Origin: Cyclobacterium amurskyense
GTDB taxonomy: Bacteria > Bacteroidota > Bacteroidia > Cytophagales > Cyclobacteriaceae
Direction of reading: 5' to 3'
Length of the DNA stretch: 64,000 bases
Assembly (NCBI RefSeq): GCF_001050135.1
Contig: NZ_CP012040.1
Span: forward strand, 5,101,001-5,165,000
Part shown: positions 26,792-36,184 of the stretch, one piece after another
Layout: every line of letters starts with the position of its first letter
Numbering within the stretch: the first letter of the stretch is position 1
Position numbers and translations under genes: made by a program
The notes under the pieces: generated by a model
What the model saw: only the letters and a program-made list of their open reading frames with translations
Databases searched by the model: none
Told to the model about the DNA's origin: nothing

Positions 26792-29134
26792 ATGAAGAAG
26801 AAAATACAAACCAACTCATTTATTGGGCCATTGTTAGGGATTCTATTCCTTTCAATCGTAGGCTGTGCAAATGAAGAGGTGGGAGAAGCCAGTCTGGAGC
26901 CATTTCCTGATGTAGTCAGTTATAATTTTCATATTCGACCCATTCTTTCTGACAATTGCTATGCTTGTCATGGTCCTGATGCCAATGCAAGAGAGGCAGG
27001 ATTAAGGTTGGACCTTGAAAGTGAGGCTTATAAAGCTCTGGCAGAAAATCCTGGTGCCTTTGCTCTTGTTCCCGGAAAACCCCATCAATCAGAGGTTTAC
27101 CTTCGCATCAATTCTGAGGATGAGAACGAAATGATGCCTCCTCCGGATTCCAACCTCAAATTGACCAATAGAGAGATTGAGCTAATTAAAACCTGGATCA
27201 AAGAGGGGGCCGTTTATGAGAAACACTGGGCTTTTGAGCCTCCTAAATACCATGAACCTCCTGCAGTAAAAGACAAAAAGTGGCCGGTCAATGAGATTGA
27301 TTACTTTATCCTTAAAAGGCAGGAAGACATTGGGTTGAATCCGAACGAATCTGCTTCTAAAGAAAACCTTTTAAAGCGTTTGAGCTTTGACTTGACAGGC
27401 CTTCCGCCTACGCTGGAAATGATGGACAAGTTTAATAGCAATAAGGACCCGAATGCCTATGAGGTCATGGTGGATTACCTTCTGGCTCAAAACGCTTATG
27501 GTGAGCGCATGGCTGTTTATTGGATGGATATCGCCAGGTATGCGGATTCCTATGGCTACCAACTGGATAATTTCAGAACACAATGGGCATGGAGAGATTG
27601 GGTAATTCATGCTTTCAATAAGAATTTATCCTATAAAGATTTCATTACCTGGCAACTGGCAGGTGACCTCTTGGAAAACCCGACCAAAGAACAAATTTTA
27701 GCAACAGGCTTTAATAGGAACCATAAAATCACGGAAGAAGGAGCTGTGGATGAGGAGGAATACCGGATAACCTATGTGACGGACAGGACCAATACCGTTG
27801 GCAAAGGGATCTTGGGCATCACCTTTGAATGTGCTGCCTGCCATGACCATAAATTCGACCCCATCTCGCAGAAGAATTATTATGAAATGTTTTCATTCTT
27901 CAACAATATCGATGAATTAAGGACTTCTACAAGTCCTATTGATCCATTGGCTGGTACACCTAAGTCTTATGCCAAAAAGCCTTTTATTGAAATTACAGAT
28001 GAAGATGCAGAAGGCATTTTATCCTTTGTGAACAAAAAGGATACCAGCACTTTAATTGTATCCGTAATGGGTGAACTGGATACCATGCGGAACAATTATA
28101 TTTTAGAAAGAGGCGTTTTCAATGCTTTTGGTGAAGAAGTATTTCCTGCTACTCCTGAATCCATTTTAGGTTTCGATGCCAAATACCCCAAAAGCAGACT
28201 AGGGCTGGCCAGGTGGTTGTTTGATGAAAAGAACCCACTCACTTCCAGGGTTTTTGTGAACAAAATCTGGAAGGAGTTTTTTGGGAGAGGAATAGTCAAT
28301 ACTACCGGGGATTTTGGGATGCAAGGGGAGTTGCCTAGTCATCCGGACTTGTTGGATTGGCTGGCCATTGATTTTATGGGAAATGGGTGGGACATGAAAC
28401 GATTAGTAAAGCAAATAGTGATGTCTGCGACCTACAGGCAATCAGTTACTGTAAGTCAGGAAGAAAGGAACCGTGATTCGGAAAACAAGTACTATACCTA
28501 TGCCTCCCGCAACCATTTGAAGGCTGAGTTTATAAGAAACATGGTATTGTCCTCAAGTGGACTTTTAGTGCCGGAAATTGGCGGTAGAAGTGTTAAACCT
28601 TACCAACCGGACGGACTTTGGGAAGCGGCGACTGCAGGAGGCTCTACTTTAGCTGAATATACCCAGGATCATGGTGAAGATCTTTATAGAAGAGGCTTGT
28701 ATACCTTTATGAAGAGAACAGTTCCTGCGCCTTCCATGTTGATATTTGATGCCAGCAACCGGGATCAATGTGAAACAGAACGCTCTTTTACCAATACGCC
28801 ATTGCAGGCATTGGTAATGCTAAACGACCCTACCGTTCTAGAGGCTTCCAGGGTTTTGGCTTCCAGATTGCTTAGCGAAAAATCCACCGAAAAGGAAAAA
28901 ATAAATAAAGCATTTCGATTAATTCTATGTAGAAAACCCAAAGCCAAAGAGCTGGAATTGCTGGAATCCTATTATAAGGACAAGCTAGCTACGATTACGG
29001 AGGAGGATGCCCTCGAATTGGCATCAATTGGTGAATATCCTCAGGAGGAAAATGTGGATAGGCAATCAGTAGCGGCACTTATGCAAGTAATTTCTACAAT
29101 GTACAATATGGAGGAATCCATAAGCAGATCTTAA
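26792..29134 (+). CDS. PSCyt1-DUF1549-DUF1553 c-haem lipoprotein, copy 2
   Basis: About 780 residues and homologous throughout to 14152-16476. The lipobox SIVGC (Cys25) is clearer than in copy 1, so it is a lipoprotein. Haem motifs CYACH (56-60) and CAACHDHKFDP (347-351) are kept, as are the MMPPPDSNL motif and the DUF1553 blocks (SRVFVNKIWKEFFGRGIV, RNHLKAEFIRNMVLSSSG). Copy 2 has a few extra residues near the middle (LRTSTSPIDPLAG). The ATG at 26792 gives a normal lipoprotein leader; the longer frame from TTG 26765 would add nine charged residues. The second DUF1501 gene follows 4 bp after the stop. Confidence 0.9.
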   Translation: MKKKIQTNSFIGPLLGILFLSIVGCANEEVGEASLEPFPDVVSYNFHIRPILSDNCYACHGPDANAREAGLRLDLESEAYKALAENPGAFALVPGKPHQSEVYLRINSEDENEMMPPPDSNLKLTNREIELIKTWIKEGAVYEKHWAFEPPKYHEPPAVKDKKWPVNEIDYFILKRQEDIGLNPNESASKENLLKRLSFDLTGLPPTLEMMDKFNSNKDPNAYEVMVDYLLAQNAYGERMAVYWMDIARYADSYGYQLDNFRTQWAWRDWVIHAFNKNLSYKDFITWQLAGDLLENPTKEQILATGFNRNHKITEEGAVDEEEYRITYVTDRTNTVGKGILGITFECAACHDHKFDPISQKNYYEMFSFFNNIDELRTSTSPIDPLAGTPKSYAKKPFIEITDEDAEGILSFVNKKDTSTLIVSVMGELDTMRNNYILERGVFNAFGEEVFPATPESILGFDAKYPKSRLGLARWLFDEKNPLTSRVFVNKIWKEFFGRGIVNTTGDFGMQGELPSHPDLLDWLAIDFMGNGWDMKRLVKQIVMSATYRQSVTVSQEERNRDSENKYYTYASRNHLKAEFIRNMVLSSSGLLVPEIGGRSVKPYQPDGLWEAATAGGSTLAEYTQDHGEDLYRRGLYTFMKRTVPAPSMLIFDASNRDQCETERSFTNTPLQALVMLNDPTVLEASRVLASRLLSEKSTEKEKINKAFRLILCRKPKAKELELLESYYKDKLATITEEDALELASIGEYPQEENVDRQSVAALMQVISTMYNMEESISRS

Positions 29135-29138
29135 ACAA

Positions 29139-30599
29139 ATGGAGAAAGAGATATTAGAATACGGACTGAATAGAAATAGAAGAAGGTTTTTGTCAAAATT
29201 GAGTTTGGGCGTTGGAAGTGTGGCCTTAGGTTCATTGCTTATGCCCGACCTTTTTGATCGGGTAGGGGGGAATAAGGATTTAGAGATGGCCATTCCAGGC
29301 TTACCTGACTTTGCGCCAAAAGCCAAGCGGGTGATTTACCTGTTCCAAAATGGTGCCCCCTCACAATTGGAATCTTTCGATTACAAGCCCAAACTCAGGG
29401 ACATGCAAGGCCAGGATTTACCTGCCTCTATCCGTGGAGACCAAAGACTGACGGGTTTTACGGCCAACCAGTCTTCCCTTCCATTGGTAGGCTCTTTTGT
29501 GGATTTCAAGCAATACGGCGAATCCAGGGCCTGGGTAAGCGATCTTTTTCCCAAAACCGCAGAAATTGTAGATGACATTTGCATCATTAAATCCATGCAT
29601 ACGGAGGCCATCAACCATGACCCTGCGCTTACGTTTTTTCAAACTGGAGCACAACAAGGCAATAGACCCAGTATGGGCTCTTGGCTTAGTTATGGCCTTG
29701 GAAGTGAAAACCAAAACCTGCCTTCTTTTACGGTATTGATATCCAGAGGAGAAGGCAATAGTCAAGGGGTTTATTCCAAATTGTGGTCCAATGGATTTCT
29801 GGATTCCATCCATCAAGGCGTACAGTTCAGTAGTGGGGAAGACCCTGTTTTGTACCTCAAAGACCCAAAAGGGCTAAACCGGTCTGACAGGCGTGACATG
29901 TTGGACAAGCTGGCCCAATTGAATCAGTGGTCTTATGAGGACATTCATGACCCCGAGATCAATACCAAAATTCAGCAATATGAAATGGCTTACCGCATGC
30001 AAACTACCGTGCCTGAGACATTGGACATTTCCAAAGAACCCCAAAGCGTCATAGACATGTATGGGGAAGACTGTAAAAAGCCAGGTACTTTTGCTGCCAA
30101 TTGTTTGCTGGCTAGAAAATTATCAGAAAATGGGGTACGCTTTGTTCAACTCTATCACCAGGGTTGGGACCAGCATGTCAATTTACCGAAAGAGATCACC
30201 TGCCAGGCGATGGATGTGGACCAGGCATCTGCTGCCTTGGTAAAAGACCTTAAGCAAAGAGGCTTATTGGATGAAACACTTGTTGTTTGGGGAGGCGAAT
30301 TCGGGCGGACCAACTTCAGCCAGGGAGAAATAACCAAAGACAATTACGGAAGAGACCACCACCCAAGGTGTTTTAGTATCTGGATGGCAGGAGGAGGGGT
30401 CAAACCTGGGATTGTTTATGGAGAAACGGATGAGTTTGGATACAATATCACGAAGAACCCTGTTCATGTGCATGATTTTCAAGCTACACTTTTACACCAA
30501 CTGGGATTGGATCATGAAAAGTTGATTTACAAACACCTGGGCAGAAGGTTCAGGTTGACAGATGTTTCAGGACATGTTGTGAAGGATATTCTTGCCTGA
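29139..30599 (+). CDS. Tat-exported DUF1501 protein, copy 2
   Basis: 486 residues, aligning end to end with copy 1 (16478-17932). The twin-arginine leader (NRRRFLSKLSLGVGSVALGSLLMP) and the metal-type motifs NHDPALTFFQTGAQQGNRPSMG, WGGEFGRTNFSQG and GRDHHPRCFSIWMAGGG are all kept. The two paralogues differ mostly in short surface segments after the leader and around residue 260. Strict pairing of DUF1553 and DUF1501 genes in both modules suggests that the two products act together in the periplasm. No membrane cytochrome follows this copy. Confidence 0.92.
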   Translation: MEKEILEYGLNRNRRRFLSKLSLGVGSVALGSLLMPDLFDRVGGNKDLEMAIPGLPDFAPKAKRVIYLFQNGAPSQLESFDYKPKLRDMQGQDLPASIRGDQRLTGFTANQSSLPLVGSFVDFKQYGESRAWVSDLFPKTAEIVDDICIIKSMHTEAINHDPALTFFQTGAQQGNRPSMGSWLSYGLGSENQNLPSFTVLISRGEGNSQGVYSKLWSNGFLDSIHQGVQFSSGEDPVLYLKDPKGLNRSDRRDMLDKLAQLNQWSYEDIHDPEINTKIQQYEMAYRMQTTVPETLDISKEPQSVIDMYGEDCKKPGTFAANCLLARKLSENGVRFVQLYHQGWDQHVNLPKEITCQAMDVDQASAALVKDLKQRGLLDETLVVWGGEFGRTNFSQGEITKDNYGRDHHPRCFSIWMAGGGVKPGIVYGETDEFGYNITKNPVHVHDFQATLLHQLGLDHEKLIYKHLGRRFRLTDVSGHVVKDILA

Positions 30600-31406
30600 T
30601 AGTGGGCTTATGGAATTTTTTTAGCATTAGTTGTTAGATGGGTGCTTTGATAAAACGGGAAGTAATGGTATCTGGTATTTAAGCGGGAAAAGGTAGTAGA
30701 GCTTCTATTTTATATTGAAGGCAATCCAAAATTAATCACTTCCTATTAAGGCTACCTAAGTTTATTTTTTCCAAGTATTTAAATCCCATTCAGCTAATTA
30801 TAGATTCTCAGTGCTAATATTTACTCTTTAAAATTCAATTTATTGGGCTTAGGAGTCATTTAAGCCTATATTTCTACTGTTCATTTTTGGCTTGACCCAA
30901 AAACGAACCAAAAAAGTCAAGGCTGTCAAATCTTATTTCAAATGATGGTTCATATTTCAGTGAATAGATCTCTTCTACGTTTCCATCATTTGATTTTTGA
31001 ATCAGGATTTCAGGCTAAAAATGAGTGGATCTCTTTGTGGGAGCTAACTCATTTTCTTAACGCCCTCCATCCTGATCCAAAAACCATAATCTTTGAAGGC
31101 CGGAAATAGCCTGATATAAAAGGCAACCCAGAAAGAATTAAAAATCAAACAATTATTTACTTCTAAATTGTTATAAACTATTTTTTACCAATTAGTATTC
31201 CATTAGCTTCCTGACTTTACTTTCCTCATATTCTCAAACCAGGGCTTAATGCCTTACAAATTTTTCAACATCTGGGCTCCTTATTTTAAATGACCATAAT
31301 AAGCCTAAGGTTATATTATTTTTTCGGCGCATTAAATTCGGCTTTACCCTGTTTTTAGCTTAAAATATAAGATATTTATTGATGTATTGTCTTTGATATT
31401 AGACCC
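30600..31406. other. Long intergenic region with inverted repeats, no gene seen
   Basis: About 800 bases without a convincing frame. It contains two inverted repeats (30889-30923 and 30939-30992) that look like a dispersed Bacteroidota intergenic element, and AT-rich DNA before the BNR gene that should hold its promoter. Confidence 0.5.
30889..30992. repeat. Inverted-repeat element
   Basis: GGCTTGAC (30889-30896) opposes GTCAAGGC (30916-30923), near-complementary around an A-rich loop (CCAAAAACGAACCAAAAAA). Just after, CAAATGATGG (30939-30948) is exactly complementary to CCATCATTTG (30983-30992). The arrangement resembles a palindromic intergenic repeat; only one copy is visible in this window. 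Confidence 0.4.
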
Positions 31407-33308
31407 ATGAGAATAAAATTTACTTTAAGGCCAAGCCATTTCCTTCTATTTAGCGTAGTATTTTGGACCTTTGCTGGCAAAATAGATCCGGTTATAGCCC
31501 AGTCGGGCGATTGGAGAAATATTAAAAATGGCCGGATTATTCCTGACAAAAGCTATAGTGATCAGCCTTATATCGTAAAAACGGATGATGGAGCTTGGTT
31601 GTGTGTGATGACCACCGGATCCGGCCATGAAGGAGCCACCGGACAACATATCATCAGCCAGAGAAGTTTTGACCAGGGCATTACCTGGGAAGAAATAATA
31701 GAAATAGAACCTTCAGACGGCCCTGAGGCCTCCTATGCAGTGCTTTTAAAAGCTACTTCCGGTCGGGTATTTGTGTTCTACAATCATAATACTGACAACC
31801 TTAGAGAGGTAAAAGGAGATGATCCTCCCTATAAAGATGGGATTGTAAAAAGGGTGGATAGCCAGGGCTATTATGTGTTCAAATACTCGGATGACAATGG
31901 GCAATCCTGGTCCAAGCAAAGGTATACCATTCCCGTTAGGGAATTTGAAATCGACAGAAAAAACCCTTATAAAGGTGATATAAGGTTTTTTTGGAATGTG
32001 GGGAAGGCATTTTCTCATGAGGGAAGTGCTTTTGTTCCCTTGACCAAAGTGGGGGGATTTGGAAATGGTTTTTTTACCTCAAATGAAGGTGTTTTACTAA
32101 AAAGTGACAATCTCTTCGATGTGGCCGACCCAGCTGATGCCAATTGGAATACCTTGCCTGATGGAGACATAGGCTTGAGAACACCGGAAAATGGCGGTCC
32201 AATAGCTGCCGAACATAGTTATTCCATACTTAGTGATGGTTCTTTTTTTGTGGTTTACCGTTCATTGGATGGGCATCCGGTTTACAGTTATAGCAGAGAT
32301 CAAGGGAGAACCTGGGACAAACCCCAATACATGCGATTTGCCGATGGGCGCTTGATGAAAAACCCGAGGGCAGCCAATTTTGCCTGGAAATGTGAAAATG
32401 GTAAATTCCTCTATTGGTTTCACAATCATGGAGGCAGGTTTATCAGGGAACATCCCAATCCGGGTTCTATCGGTTACAATGACCGCAATCCGGTATGGAT
32501 GGCAGGAGGCGTGGAAGTGGATGGGAAAGATGGTAAAGTGATTCAATGGAGTCAACCGGAGATTTTACTATACGATGATGACCCATTGGTCCGCATGAGT
32601 TACCCTGACCTGATGGAAGAGGGGGGCAATTATTTTATTACCGAAACACAAAAGGACATTGCACGGGTCCATCAGATTGACAACGCCTTTCTAGAGCGGC
32701 TTTGGGGCCAATTTGAGGAACCTATACCGGTTCGGGATGGCTTGCTGATCAATTGGTCAGGAAAGGGCAAAAGTTTACCGCAAAAACTTCCGGCTCCGGC
32801 TGTTCCAAACTTTCGGGTTAGAGATACCAATACCGCTGATTACAGAGGAAAAAGCACCAATGCAGGCTTTACCATAGAACTGGGATTTTTGCTTTATGAA
32901 GTGAAAGAAGGGCAGGTTTTGGCGGATACCAGAGACGCTTCAGGCAAAGGTTGGTGGGTAGGCGTTTCAGATAAGAACAACCTTACGTTTCAGATGAACG
33001 ATGGCCAAACCGAGGTCGGATGGAGCTCTGATCCTGGTACCATACAACCAAATACCCAACATCAGGTAAGTATCCTTATAGACGGAGGCCCAAATATCTT
33101 CGCTTTTGTTACAGATGGCCAATTAAATGATGGGGGAGCGCACAGGCAATTTGGTTGGGGCAGGTTCAGTCCTTACTTCAAATCGCCAGAAGGCTCAAAG
33201 ACTTTACTACTAGGTTCAAGGATAAAAGGAGAACTGAGTTATGTGAGTTTTTTTGATCGGGCTTTGATGGTCTCGGAAGTTTTGGCTAGTCAGAGGTGTA
33301 AGGAGTGA
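31407..33308 (+). CDS. Secreted BNR/Asp-box (sialidase-like) protein with C-terminal LamG-like domain
   Basis: 633 residues with a leader ending near PVIAQS, so exported. Three Asp-box motifs (SxDxGxxW) are visible: SFDQGITW (87-94), SDDNGQSW (161-168) and SRDQGRTW (296-303), marking a six-bladed sialidase-type propeller over residues about 40-430. The C-terminal 150 residues (FTIELGFLLYEV, GWWVGVSDKNNLTFQMNDG) form a LamG/concanavalin-like domain that may bind glycan. The sialidase catalytic triad was not established by eye, so another exo-glycosidase or a binding function is possible. It stands alone after a long intergenic region. Confidence 0.8.
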   Translation: MRIKFTLRPSHFLLFSVVFWTFAGKIDPVIAQSGDWRNIKNGRIIPDKSYSDQPYIVKTDDGAWLCVMTTGSGHEGATGQHIISQRSFDQGITWEEIIEIEPSDGPEASYAVLLKATSGRVFVFYNHNTDNLREVKGDDPPYKDGIVKRVDSQGYYVFKYSDDNGQSWSKQRYTIPVREFEIDRKNPYKGDIRFFWNVGKAFSHEGSAFVPLTKVGGFGNGFFTSNEGVLLKSDNLFDVADPADANWNTLPDGDIGLRTPENGGPIAAEHSYSILSDGSFFVVYRSLDGHPVYSYSRDQGRTWDKPQYMRFADGRLMKNPRAANFAWKCENGKFLYWFHNHGGRFIREHPNPGSIGYNDRNPVWMAGGVEVDGKDGKVIQWSQPEILLYDDDPLVRMSYPDLMEEGGNYFITETQKDIARVHQIDNAFLERLWGQFEEPIPVRDGLLINWSGKGKSLPQKLPAPAVPNFRVRDTNTADYRGKSTNAGFTIELGFLLYEVKEGQVLADTRDASGKGWWVGVSDKNNLTFQMNDGQTEVGWSSDPGTIQPNTQHQVSILIDGGPNIFAFVTDGQLNDGGAHRQFGWGRFSPYFKSPEGSKTLLLGSRIKGELSYVSFFDRALMVSEVLASQRCKE

Positions 33309-33361
33309 TGGGGGGATGTAGTGATTTGGTGATGGGATGAGAAGGGTGATTTAGTGATCAA
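33305..33361 (+). repeat. GTGAT-rich low-complexity repeat, left of the PQQ gene
   Basis: The segment consists of variations on GTGATTTGGTGA and contains a 22-bp block (33311-33332) that recurs with one mismatch at 35749-35770, on the other side of the PQQ dehydrogenase gene. Confidence 0.55.
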
Positions 33362-33511
33362 GGTTGGGGATTTATGTATTTGATTAAAGCTTTTTTCATT
33401 GCTTTTATTTTAAAGTTGTCAATTTTGTACTTTTTTCTAAAAGTCAGATTGTTTTTTAACAATAGGCTTAGAGGTAGCCGCCTTCCCTAAAGACATCTAA
33501 TTAGAACTGCA

Positions 33512-35623
33512 TCAATCGGGAAGGCTAAAAACCATTACAGCACCTCCTGGGTGGGGTTTCATTTTTGAACCGCCTACAGAGATGGCAATGTATTGCTTGC
33601 CGTTTACAGCATATACACTCGGGGTAGCGTGGCCGTCAGAAGGTAGCTCATATTCCCATAGTATTTCTCCATTCTCTGTGTCAAAAGCCCTGATTTTGGA
33701 ATCAGAAGTAGCAGCAATAAAGAGTAACCCACCGGCTGTTACAACGGGACCACCATAATTCTCAGTGCCTGTGACCGGAATTCCTCGTTTGGTTAGCTCT
33801 TCATATTCTCCCAGTGGCACCTTCCATTTTATGGTGCCTGTATTAAGATCGACAGCATTCAGTGTGCCCCAGGGTGGTTTAATAGCAGGATATCCTTCAT
33901 CATCCTGCCAACGTTGAAAACCGCGGAAGACATAAGGTGGCGCCTTGTCATCCCGCTCGTTTTTTGAGCTAACAGCCGTTTCTTCATTAAAGAGGAAGGA
34001 AATGATAGCTTCTCGACGTGCTTGCGAAACCTGATCAAAGGCTGGCATACGTCCTCCTCCCTTTTTTATTACCTGCATTACCACTTCCTTGTCTAATCGC
34101 TTGGAGATGCTTTCTAGGGAGGGAAAACCGCCCGTAGGATTACCTTTACGATCGGAACCATGACAGGATGCGCAATGGATCAGGTATTGTTTTTCCCCGA
34201 AAGGCAATGCACTGCCATCTGCCTTTTGTGTAGGAACCATCTGGTAAAACCAGGGAATCTCATTTACATTCACATACAGTATTCCTTCGGGATCTGCTGC
34301 AGCACCACCCCATTCCATGCCTCCATCGTATCCGGGAAACATGATCGTTTGATCGGTACTTGGAGGAGGGTAGCCCCCATAATTTCCCGATTGACTGAAT
34401 ACCTCCTTGCTTATTTGCTGTGCTCTGGGAGATATATTGGAAAAGTCATCCTCAGTATATTCCTGCCTCATTAATGGAGCTGGCTTGGTTGGAAAAGGCT
34501 GCGTTGGCCAGGTTTGGATTTCATCAATTTTAGAGGCTGCTCTAGGTCGTTCCTCAATGGGCCAAAGCGGTTCTCCTGTAAGCCTATCATATACGAACAA
34601 CAACCCCATTTTTGTACCTACAGCAACAATATCTACCTCTTTTCCTTCGTGCTTTACCGTAAGCAAAGTCGGTGGTTGAGGAATGTCCAAATCCCAAAGA
34701 TCATGATGCACCAGTTGGTGGTGCCAAAGTCGTTTACCTGTATTCGCATCGAGCGCAATTAGCGAGTTGGCAAATAAATTTTCTCCATAACGGTTGCCTC
34801 CATAAAAATCCGGACCGGCCGTTTCAGTTGATAAATAGACAATGCCACGTGGTATATCAATTGCTAAACCTGACCAGTCAGATGCGCCTCCTGTATTTTC
34901 TAAATAGTTTTCCGGCCAGGTATCTGATCCAAATTCACCAGGCCTAGGCAAGGTGTGAAAAATCCACTTCCGCTTTCCAGTTCGAATGTCAAATGCCCGC
35001 ACTGCACCAGGTAAATCCTCACCTACATTGGCCCCAATGATAAACATGTCCTTGTAAATCTGCCCAGGTGTATTGAGCGTTACATTTGGTTTACCTGGAA
35101 CGTCCATTTCTTCACCAAGATGAATCGATCCATTTTCTCCAAAAGAAGCAATGAGTTCACCACTTTTGGCATTCAATGCAAAAAGCCGGTTTCCTTTCAT
35201 AGTGAGTATGCGACCCGATTCACCATCATGCCAATACATTAGTCCCCGTTGGTCCCCATCAGCGAGCGATTCATGAACCTTGGAAGGATCAAAGGTCCAA
35301 AGTTCCTTCCCTGTCGCGCCATCCAAAGCAACCACCCGACTGTTTGGGGTAGCTGTGTATAGCCAACCATCGACAATTAGGTTATTCGTTTGATAATTGG
35401 CACTATCTCCTGTCATATAGGTCCAGGCCAATTCCAATTGAGACACATTTTCTCTATTTATTTGGTCAAGCGTTGAGTACTGATTGCTGCTAGGGTGGCC
35501 GAGGTAAGTTGCCCAGTCAGCTCCTGCACCTTCTGGTGAGGTTTGTGTGCAGGCAGTTAGGTATAAAAACATGTAAGAAATGGCGATGAGTTTGTGTTTT
35601 GAAAAATATTGATCATTGTCCAT
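33512..35623 (-). CDS. PQQ-dependent dehydrogenase with embedded cytochrome c domain
   Basis: The 703-residue lipoprotein (lipobox LTAC, Cys25) oxidises an alcohol or sugar in the periplasm. The N-terminal half has the quinoprotein beta-propeller repeats (VSQLELAWTYMTGD, VVALDGATGKELWTFDP, LIALDANTGKRLWHHQLVHHDLWDLD). A cytochrome c domain with CASCH (484-488) and distal MPAFDQVS is inserted before the last blades, which end with NAVDLNTGTIKWKVPLGEYEEL and GYxAIKPPWGTLN-type sequence. This layout is that of membrane glucose/quinate dehydrogenase-like quinohaemoproteins; the substrate is not predictable. No PQQ synthesis genes are in the window. GTGAT-rich repeats lie on both sides. Confidence 0.92.
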   Translation of the reverse strand: MDNDQYFSKHKLIAISYMFLYLTACTQTSPEGAGADWATYLGHPSSNQYSTLDQINRENVSQLELAWTYMTGDSANYQTNNLIVDGWLYTATPNSRVVALDGATGKELWTFDPSKVHESLADGDQRGLMYWHDGESGRILTMKGNRLFALNAKSGELIASFGENGSIHLGEEMDVPGKPNVTLNTPGQIYKDMFIIGANVGEDLPGAVRAFDIRTGKRKWIFHTLPRPGEFGSDTWPENYLENTGGASDWSGLAIDIPRGIVYLSTETAGPDFYGGNRYGENLFANSLIALDANTGKRLWHHQLVHHDLWDLDIPQPPTLLTVKHEGKEVDIVAVGTKMGLLFVYDRLTGEPLWPIEERPRAASKIDEIQTWPTQPFPTKPAPLMRQEYTEDDFSNISPRAQQISKEVFSQSGNYGGYPPPSTDQTIMFPGYDGGMEWGGAAADPEGILYVNVNEIPWFYQMVPTQKADGSALPFGEKQYLIHCASCHGSDRKGNPTGGFPSLESISKRLDKEVVMQVIKKGGGRMPAFDQVSQARREAIISFLFNEETAVSSKNERDDKAPPYVFRGFQRWQDDEGYPAIKPPWGTLNAVDLNTGTIKWKVPLGEYEELTKRGIPVTGTENYGGPVVTAGGLLFIAATSDSKIRAFDTENGEILWEYELPSDGHATPSVYAVNGKQYIAISVGGSKMKPHPGGAVMVFSLPD

Positions 35624-35747
35624 GTTCTTCCAGATTTTAATTTTGGGGATGAGGCATTATTGGCTATGCAAAATATAAAAAATATTGATCATGTTTATAA
35701 AATGGGAAATCTTTCGAAATATCAGATTGGGATTTAGGGGTTTGGTA

Positions 35748-35796
35748 GGGGGGATGAAGTGATTTGGTGAGATAGTGATCGAGTGATGTAGTGAGA
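35748..35796 (+). repeat. GTGAT-rich low-complexity repeat, right of the PQQ gene
   Basis: It carries the same 22-bp block as 33311-33332 with one mismatch (35749-35770), followed by further GTGAT units. With the left copy it brackets the PQQ dehydrogenase gene as direct repeats. Confidence 0.55.
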
Positions 35797-35886
35797 GTAC
35801 AAGCTCTATCCTAATTTAAAAAAAACAGTAGTTCTTCATTCGAGAACTTTCTGTATGTTTGTTTATTAAGTGAACGAATTAAACGA

Positions 35887-36174
35887 ACAATTGCAATAAG
35901 TACCCTTCGGGAATATTGGGAAAAGCATGTAGATCCCGAACAATATTAGAAAACCTGGTACGATACGGTAAAAAGTGCAAATTGGTTTTCACCGATTGAC
36001 GTAAAACAAACTTATATCAACGCAAGCATTCTGAAGAACAGTCAGATAGTTTTCAACATCAAATAAAATACTTATCGCTTGATAGTTAAATTCAATTACG
36101 AAAAGCAATGAGCATTTATTCGTTTTATTGGCACACAGGCTAAATATGACAATATTGATGCTGACACGATTTAG
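35887..36174 (+). pseudogene. higB: HigB-type mRNA interferase toxin, inactivated
   Basis: Read in one frame, the segment gives TIAISTLREYWEKHVDPEQY, stop, KTWYDTVKSANWFSPIDVKQ, then VFNIK, stop, NTYRLIVKFNYEKQ, stop, AFIRFIGTQAKYDNIDADTI. This is the full length of a HigB toxin with three in-frame stops (TAG 35947-35949, then a TAA and a TGA, the last where Trp or another residue is expected) and no frameshift. The usual ATG is also absent. HigB cleaves mRNA on ribosomes; this copy cannot be made. The antitoxin remnant follows 10 bp later. Confidence 0.85.
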
Positions 36175-36184
36175 TAATGAAATT

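Noticed and set aside
33305..33361. GTGAT units as a CRISPR or coding repeat
   Set aside because: Irregular low-complexity units without spacers or an open frame.
35887..36174. Stop codons in higB as evidence of an alternative genetic code
   Set aside because: Three different stop codons occur in this one remnant, while all intact genes in the window use TAA, TAG and TGA as normal stops.
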